From Nicoliella lavandulae (GTDB taxonomy: Bacteria; Bacillota; Bacilli; Lactobacillales; Lactobacillaceae), in contig NZ_JAWMWH010000001.1 of NCBI RefSeq assembly GCF_037546185.1, positions 1,354,590 through 1,418,589 of the forward strand: a stretch of DNA of 64,000 bases. The letters run 5' to 3'. Positions 60,982 to 64,000 of this stretch are shown piece after piece (the stretch's first letter is position 1; every line of letters starts with the position of its first letter). Position numbers and translations under genes: made by a program. The notes beneath the pieces were generated by a model. The model saw only the letters and a list, made by a program, of their open reading frames with translations. It did not search any database and was not told the DNA's origin.

Positions 60982-61719
60982 TTATAAATTAATGATTTTA
61001 TTTGATTGTGCTAACATAATTGGTAATTTATCACTAGCTGACTTTTGAGCCTCAATAACAAGCTGATTCAAATCCCCTGTTTGTGGAAGATGACTTAATA
61101 GTAATTGCTTTACATTTGCTTTATCAGCAAGGTATCCAGATTCAGAAGAAGTCATATGCCATTTTAGACCAGTTTTATTAGCATAAAAATTAGTGTCAGT
61201 AATTAATAAATCAGCTGAATCAGAGAACGAAATTAGCTTATCAAAATAACTCGTATCAGCTGTAAATACTAATACTTTACCATCTTCATCAACAATTCGC
61301 ATTGCAAATGCTGGAACTGGATGATGGGTTTTCAAAAATGAAATTTTAAACGGGCCAACTGTAATTGGTGACAGTTCGCTATATGATTCACCAATCGTTG
61401 CATTATCCCAAGTTAAACTACCGAAGTTAAGTGGATCTTCAGTGTGCCCATAAATAGGCAATAATGGCTGTTTACGGCCTTCTGGATGCAATTGCCAATA
61501 GTATTGCAATACTCCTAAATCAGCCGTATGATCATGATGATAATGGGATAAGATAACTGCGTCTAAATTTAATGGATCAATTGATTGTTCTAATTCATTT
61601 AAAGCATTACTACCACAATCTAATAATAAATTAAATCCATTACTTTGAATTAGATAGCTGCTAGTTCCATCACCATTAGCAGGATATCCACCGTAAAAAC
61701 CTAATACTTTTATCTTCAT
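60982..61719 (-). CDS. MBL-fold metal-dependent hydrolase
   Basis: A 245-residue metallo-beta-lactamase-fold protein with the metal motif SHYHHDHTADLG near residues 62-73, TADTSYFD near 160 and LLLSHLPQTG near 215. It belongs to the RNase Z-like/YhfI group; substrate unknown. The start is ATG 61719; GGATGG is upstream. It lies alone, divergent from the 164-aa gene. Confidence 0.85.
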   Translation of the reverse strand: MKIKVLGFYGGYPANGDGTSSYLIQSNGFNLLLDCGSNALNELEQSIDPLNLDAVILSHYHHDHTADLGVLQYYWQLHPEGRKQPLLPIYGHTEDPLNFGSLTWDNATIGESYSELSPITVGPFKISFLKTHHPVPAFAMRIVDEDGKVLVFTADTSYFDKLISFSDSADLLITDTNFYANKTGLKWHMTSSESGYLADKANVKQLLLSHLPQTGDLNQLVIEAQKSASDKLPIMLAQSNKIINL

Positions 61720-61792
61720 AAACATCCATCCATTCATATTAATTCTATTACACGTTTATTAATAGTATAATATATAAAAAGGAGGAGTTAAA

Positions 61793-62287
61793 ATGATTAA
61801 TAATATTTCTGTAACTTTCGGTAGTAAAGATCTACTAAATACCATTAAACAACAGCATCCAGAAAGACCATTAAAATTATTTGTTTCTGACAATAACGAA
61901 GATTCATTTGAATTAATTGATCCTTCTGGTGAAAAATCAATATTCAAAAATCCAATTAATTATAATGTCATTACACATGATGGTAATGATAACTGGGCTG
62001 GCTATATCAGTTATATTAATCTAGAATTGGATGATAACCAACAAAAGATATTAGATGCCACTATTAATGACATTATTGATAGCCATTCATTACCATCAGG
62101 AGTTGATTCCATTTATTCATTAAATGTAAGTAAAAAGACTTCTAATCGAGTAATTTTAACCACATGGAATGATAGTAAGCAACTATTAAAATGGTATCAT
62201 TCTAAGTCTGCTAACCAATTTTTTCAATTTAATGATAAACTTGATTCAAATTACTTTGAAATCATTTATCAAGCAGTTAAAAATTAA
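61793..62287 (+). CDS. Conserved protein, possibly dimeric alpha-beta barrel (ABM-like)
   Basis: A 164-residue soluble protein, ATG with AAGGAGG upstream and a strong terminator after it. The C-terminal half has NRVILTTWNDSKQLLKWYHS, which resembles the beta strand plus 'W..... ..W' helix of antibiotic biosynthesis monooxygenase (ABM) domains, found in heme-degrading or quinol enzymes; no heme-binding residues are clear. I treat the ABM idea as weak. Function unknown. Confidence 0.6.
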   Translation: MINNISVTFGSKDLLNTIKQQHPERPLKLFVSDNNEDSFELIDPSGEKSIFKNPINYNVITHDGNDNWAGYISYINLELDDNQQKILDATINDIIDSHSLPSGVDSIYSLNVSKKTSNRVILTTWNDSKQLLKWYHSKSANQFFQFNDKLDSNYFEIIYQAVKN

Positions 62288-62319
62288 AAGGTTAATCATA
62301 ATTTGATTAACCTTTTTTA
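62284..62319 (+). terminator. Terminator of the 164-aa gene
   Basis: AAAAGGTTAATCA and TGATTAACCTTTT form a 13-bp perfect stem with a 5-base loop, followed by T's. Confidence 0.9.
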
Positions 62320-62334
62320 TTTGTAAATTTTGCT

Positions 62335-62370
62335 TACAAAAAAAGGCCACTAACTAAAGTAACCTTTTAG
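62335..62370 (-). terminator. Terminator of the tRNA array
   Basis: Minus strand: AAGGTTACT pairs with AGTGGCCTT (two G-U pairs that exist only in this strand) across a 5-base loop, followed by seven T, just after the last tRNA-Asp. Confidence 0.75.
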
Positions 62371-62375
62371 TATGA

Positions 62376-62449
62376 CGGTCCGTACGAGACTCGAACTCGT
62401 GATCTCCGCCGTGACAGGGCGGCGTCATAACCAACTGGACCAACGGACC
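62376..62449 (-). tRNA. tRNA-Asp (GTC), last of the array
   Basis: All arms form. Acceptor GGTCCGT/ACGGACC; anticodon GTC in CCGCC-loop-GGCGG; discriminator G. No encoded CCA. Identical to the copy at 62996-63069. Confidence 0.97.
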
Positions 62450-62452
62450 ATA

Positions 62453-62526
<74 letters not shown>

Positions 62527-62566
62527 ATAATAATATTTAATTTTTTACAAAATCGTATTCAATAAA

Positions 62567-62638
62567 TGACCCGTACGGGATTCGAACCCATGTTACTGCC
62601 GTGAAAGGGCAGTGTCTTAACCACTTGACCAACGGGTC
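62567..62638 (-). tRNA. tRNA-Glu (TTC)
   Basis: Acceptor GACCCGT/ACGGGTC; anticodon TTC in CTGCC-loop-GGCAG; discriminator A. Likely MnmA-thiolated at U34. Confidence 0.97.
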
Positions 62639-62646
62639 ATATAAAA

Positions 62647-62734
62647 TGGAGAATGAGAGATTCGAACTCTCGCGCCGCTTACGCGACCTATACCCTTAGC
62701 AGGGGCACCTCTTCAGCCACTTGAGTAATTCTCC
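62647..62734 (-). tRNA. tRNA-Ser (GCT)
   Basis: Class II tRNA of 88 bases with a long variable arm; acceptor GGAGAAT/ATTCTCC; anticodon GCT. Discriminator base is A, where Ser tRNAs usually have G. Confidence 0.96.
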
Positions 62735-62738
62735 ATAA

Positions 62739-62812
62739 TGGGCCTAAATGGACTCGAACCATCGACCTCACGCTTATCAGGCGTGCGCTCTCACCAACTG
62801 AGCTATAGGCCC
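62739..62812 (-). tRNA. tRNA-Ile (GAT)
   Basis: Acceptor GGGCCTA/TAGGCCC; anticodon GAT in CACGC-loop-GCGTG; discriminator A. Its charge state would be sensed by the ileS T-box. Confidence 0.97.
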
Positions 62813-62819
62813 ATATAAA

Positions 62820-62890
62820 AGCGGGTAACGAGAATCGAACTCGCGACAATAGCTTGGAAGGCTATGGTTTTACCACTAAACTATACCCGC
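62820..62890 (-). tRNA. tRNA-Gly (TCC)
   Basis: 71 bases with the short D-arm typical of Gly; acceptor GCGGGTA/TACCCGC; anticodon TCC; discriminator T. Confidence 0.97.
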
Positions 62891-62915
62891 AAAATATAGA
62901 ATATTAAATTGTAAA

Positions 62916-62988
62916 TGGCGCGGGACAGAATCGAACTGCCGACACACGGAGCTTCAATCCGTTGCTCTACCAACTGAGCTACCGAGCC
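62916..62988 (-). tRNA. tRNA-Phe (GAA) with an acceptor-stem mismatch
   Basis: Anticodon GAA in ACGGA-loop-TCCGT, D-arm and T-arm pair normally. The acceptor stem GGCTCGG/CCGCGCC has one non-pair, T4 opposite C69; A69 would give a perfect stem. Confidence 0.93.
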
Positions 62989-62995
62989 ATATGGA

Positions 62996-63069
62996 CGGTC
63001 CGTACGAGACTCGAACTCGTGATCTCCGCCGTGACAGGGCGGCGTCATAACCAACTGGACCAACGGACC
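62996..63069 (-). tRNA. tRNA-Asp (GTC), first copy
   Basis: Base-for-base the same as the tRNA at 62376-62449: all arms form, anticodon GTC, discriminator G. Confidence 0.97.
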
Positions 63070-63073
63070 ATAA

Positions 63074-63147
<74 letters not shown>

Positions 63148-63156
63148 ATAATAAAA

Positions 63157-63244
63157 AGGAGGATGAGGGATTCGAACCCTCGCGCGCTTTGACACGCCTA
63201 GCGGTTTTCAAGACCGCCCCCTTCAGCCACTTGGGTAATCCTCC
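63157..63244 (-). tRNA. tRNA-Ser (TGA)
   Basis: Class II tRNA of 88 bases; acceptor GGAGGAT/ATCCTCC; long variable arm GCGTG/CGCGC; anticodon TGA in a CGGTC/GACCG-type stem. The discriminator is T, not the usual G. Confidence 0.96.
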
Positions 63245-63265
63245 ATATTGAAATAATAAGGTCAA

Positions 63266-63339
63266 TGGACCTTGTAGGACTCGAACCTACGACCAGACGG
63301 TTATGAGCCGTCGGCTCTAACCAACTGAGCTAAAGGTCC
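63266..63339 (-). tRNA. tRNA with CAT anticodon, probably tRNA-Ile2
   Basis: Acceptor GGACCTT/AAGGTCC; anticodon loop CTCATAA. The body matches what I recall as the Firmicutes tRNA-Ile2, in which TilS changes C34 to lysidine so that it reads ATA. The neighbouring CAT tRNA has the elongator-Met body, which supports this. Confidence 0.85.
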
Positions 63340-63348
63340 AAGTCACTA

Positions 63349-63422
63349 TCGCGGCAGGGGGAATCGAACCCTCGACCTCCCGGGTATGAACCGGACGCTC
63401 TAGCCAGCTGAGCTACACCGCG
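63349..63422 (-). tRNA. Elongator tRNA-Met (CAT) with T-stem mismatch
   Basis: Anticodon loop TTCATAC; D-arm and anticodon stem normal. Acceptor CGCGGTG/TGCCGCG has two G-T wobbles. The T-stem GAGGG/CCCCC has A50 opposite C64. Confidence 0.9.
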
Positions 63423-63454
63423 ATCTATAAACAAAATTATTTAATTTCATTTAA

Positions 63455-63528
63455 TCGGGAAGACAGGATTCGAACCTGCGACCCCTTGGTCCCAAACCAA
63501 GTGCTCTACCAAGCTGAGCTACTTCCCG
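63455..63528 (-). tRNA. tRNA-Pro (TGG)
   Basis: Acceptor CGGGAAG/CTTCCCG; anticodon TGG in CTTGG-loop-CCAAG; discriminator A. Confidence 0.97.
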
Positions 63529-63534
63529 AATATA

Positions 63535-63608
63535 TGCACCCAGTAGGAGTCGAACCTACAACCTTCTGATTCGTAGTCAGACACTCTATCCAGTTGCGCT
63601 ATGGGTGC
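63535..63608 (-). tRNA. tRNA-Arg (ACG)
   Basis: Acceptor GCACCCA/TGGGTGC; anticodon ACG (A34 likely edited to inosine by TadA) in TCTGA-loop-TCAGA; discriminator A. Confidence 0.97.
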
Positions 63609-63613
63609 AAAAG

Positions 63614-63699
63614 TGCCGAGGACCGGGATCGAACCGGTACGGTTATCACTAACCGCAGGATTTTAAGTCCTGTGCGTCTGCCAATTCCGCCACCCCGGC
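63614..63699 (-). tRNA. tRNA-Leu (TAA)
   Basis: Class II tRNA of 86 bases; acceptor GCCGGGG/CCTCGGC with one wobble; variable arm CGGTTAGTGATAACCG; anticodon TAA; discriminator A. A likely TrmL target. Confidence 0.97.
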
Positions 63700-63717
63700 A
63701 TAATAATGAATTGGCAA

Positions 63718-63789
63718 AGCGGAAGACGGGATTCGAACCCGCGACCCCCACCATGGCAAGGTGATGTTCTACCACTGAACTACTTCCGC
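63718..63789 (-). tRNA. tRNA-Gly (GCC)
   Basis: Acceptor GCGGAAG/CTTCCGC; anticodon GCC in CACC-loop-GGTG; discriminator T. Confidence 0.97.
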
Positions 63790-63794
63790 AAGAA

Positions 63795-63867
63795 TGCCGA
63801 CTAGAGGATTCGAACCTCCGACCCCCTGTTTACAAGACAGATGCTCTGCCAACTGAGCTAAGTCGGC
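63795..63867 (-). tRNA. tRNA-Thr (TGT)
   Basis: Acceptor GCCGACT/AGTCGGC; anticodon TGT in CTGT-loop-ACAG; discriminator A. Confidence 0.97.
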
Positions 63868-63922
63868 AAAAATTGCCTTAAAACTATATTGAACATAATC
63901 CAAACATGATAAATTTCATGAA

Positions 63923-63995
63923 TGGAGGATACAGGGCTCGAACCTGTGACCTCCTGCTTGTAAGGCAGATGCTCTCCCAACTGAGCTAATCCTCC
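63923..63995 (-). tRNA. tRNA-Val (TAC)
   Basis: Acceptor GGAGGAT/ATCCTCC; anticodon TAC in CTGC-loop-GCAG; discriminator A. A 55-base gap separates it from tRNA-Thr, the widest near this end of the array, where Lys and Leu(TAG) tRNAs often lie in relatives. The array likely continues or meets an rRNA operon beyond the edge. Confidence 0.97.
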
Positions 63996-64000
63996 ATAAA

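Noticed and set aside
62881..63063. 60-codon frame in the tRNA array
   Set aside because: It spans tRNA-Phe and tRNA-Asp; a chance reading of tRNA sequence.

Overview
The window is a stretch of a low-GC Gram-positive (Firmicutes) chromosome and almost certainly comes from the family Lactobacillaceae. The evidence is the gene order (engB-clpX-tig-tuf; rpsO next to an RNase J2 gene; a dcw cell-division cluster with murG between murD and divIB, running on into sepF-yggT-ylmH-divIVA-ileS), a T-box leader on ileS, typical lactobacillar small proteins (DUF1831, DUF3397, DUF4044, UPF0223) and AT-rich codon use. The low GC suggests a small-genome lactobacillus such as the Fructilactobacillus/Apilactobacillus group, but genus is a guess. 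About 56 of 66 protein genes, and all 18 tRNAs, are on the minus strand, so replication probably runs right to left through the window.

Layout by position. 1-9.3 kb: uvrC (cut by the window edge), a tiny plus-strand gene, then engB, clpX, tig, tuf, a TPR-like gene, RNase J2 and rpsO. 9.5-18 kb: rpsT on plus, then holA-comEC-comEB-comEA (DNA uptake), a SepM-like protease, coaD, rsmD, ylbG and ftsW. 18-24.6 kb: typA, UPF0223, then plus-strand def, rpoY-rnjA and a lipid-kinase gene. 24.6-33.7 kb: argR with an arginine/ornithine-type antiporter, an aldo/keto reductase, a lone OppA lipoprotein, recD2, a TPR protein and a phosphatase. 33.8-41.5 kb: mnmA, DUF1831, cysteine desulfurase, mtnN, a tail-anchored protein, a Nudix hydrolase, a cold-shock protein and T-box-controlled ileS. 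41.5-54.4 kb: the divIVA-to-rsmH dcw cluster. 54.6-62.3 kb: DUF3397, DUF4044, trmL, the relQ-nadK-rluD operon, spxH, coiA, mecA, an MBL hydrolase and an unknown gene. 62.4-64 kb: an 18-gene tRNA array that continues past the right edge.

How the genes fit together. The window is mostly core housekeeping: translation (tuf, typA, rpsO, rpsT, ileS, def, tRNAs), protein quality control (clpX, tig, mecA, spxH), RNA decay (both RNase J paralogues), septum and wall synthesis (the dcw block plus ftsW), thiouridine synthesis (cysteine desulfurase and MnmA) and DNA transformation (comEA/EB/EC, coiA, holA, with mecA/clpX as likely controllers). I see no prophage, insertion sequence, CRISPR array, toxin-antitoxin pair or defence island.

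The most interesting things are small. A shared CGTATTT element lies just upstream of both comEA and coiA, resembles the streptococcal competence box, and may be the local competence promoter. comEC has no ordinary start codon where its first membrane helix begins. mraZ is missing from the dcw cluster, where a palindrome sits instead. tRNA-Phe and tRNA-Met have stem mismatches, and the fMet-Asp tRNA pair is duplicated. A structured rpsO leader may be an S15 autoregulatory site. I did not find a convincing new multi-gene system. Start codons are often TTG; I reassigned many starts from Shine-Dalgarno (SD) spacing.
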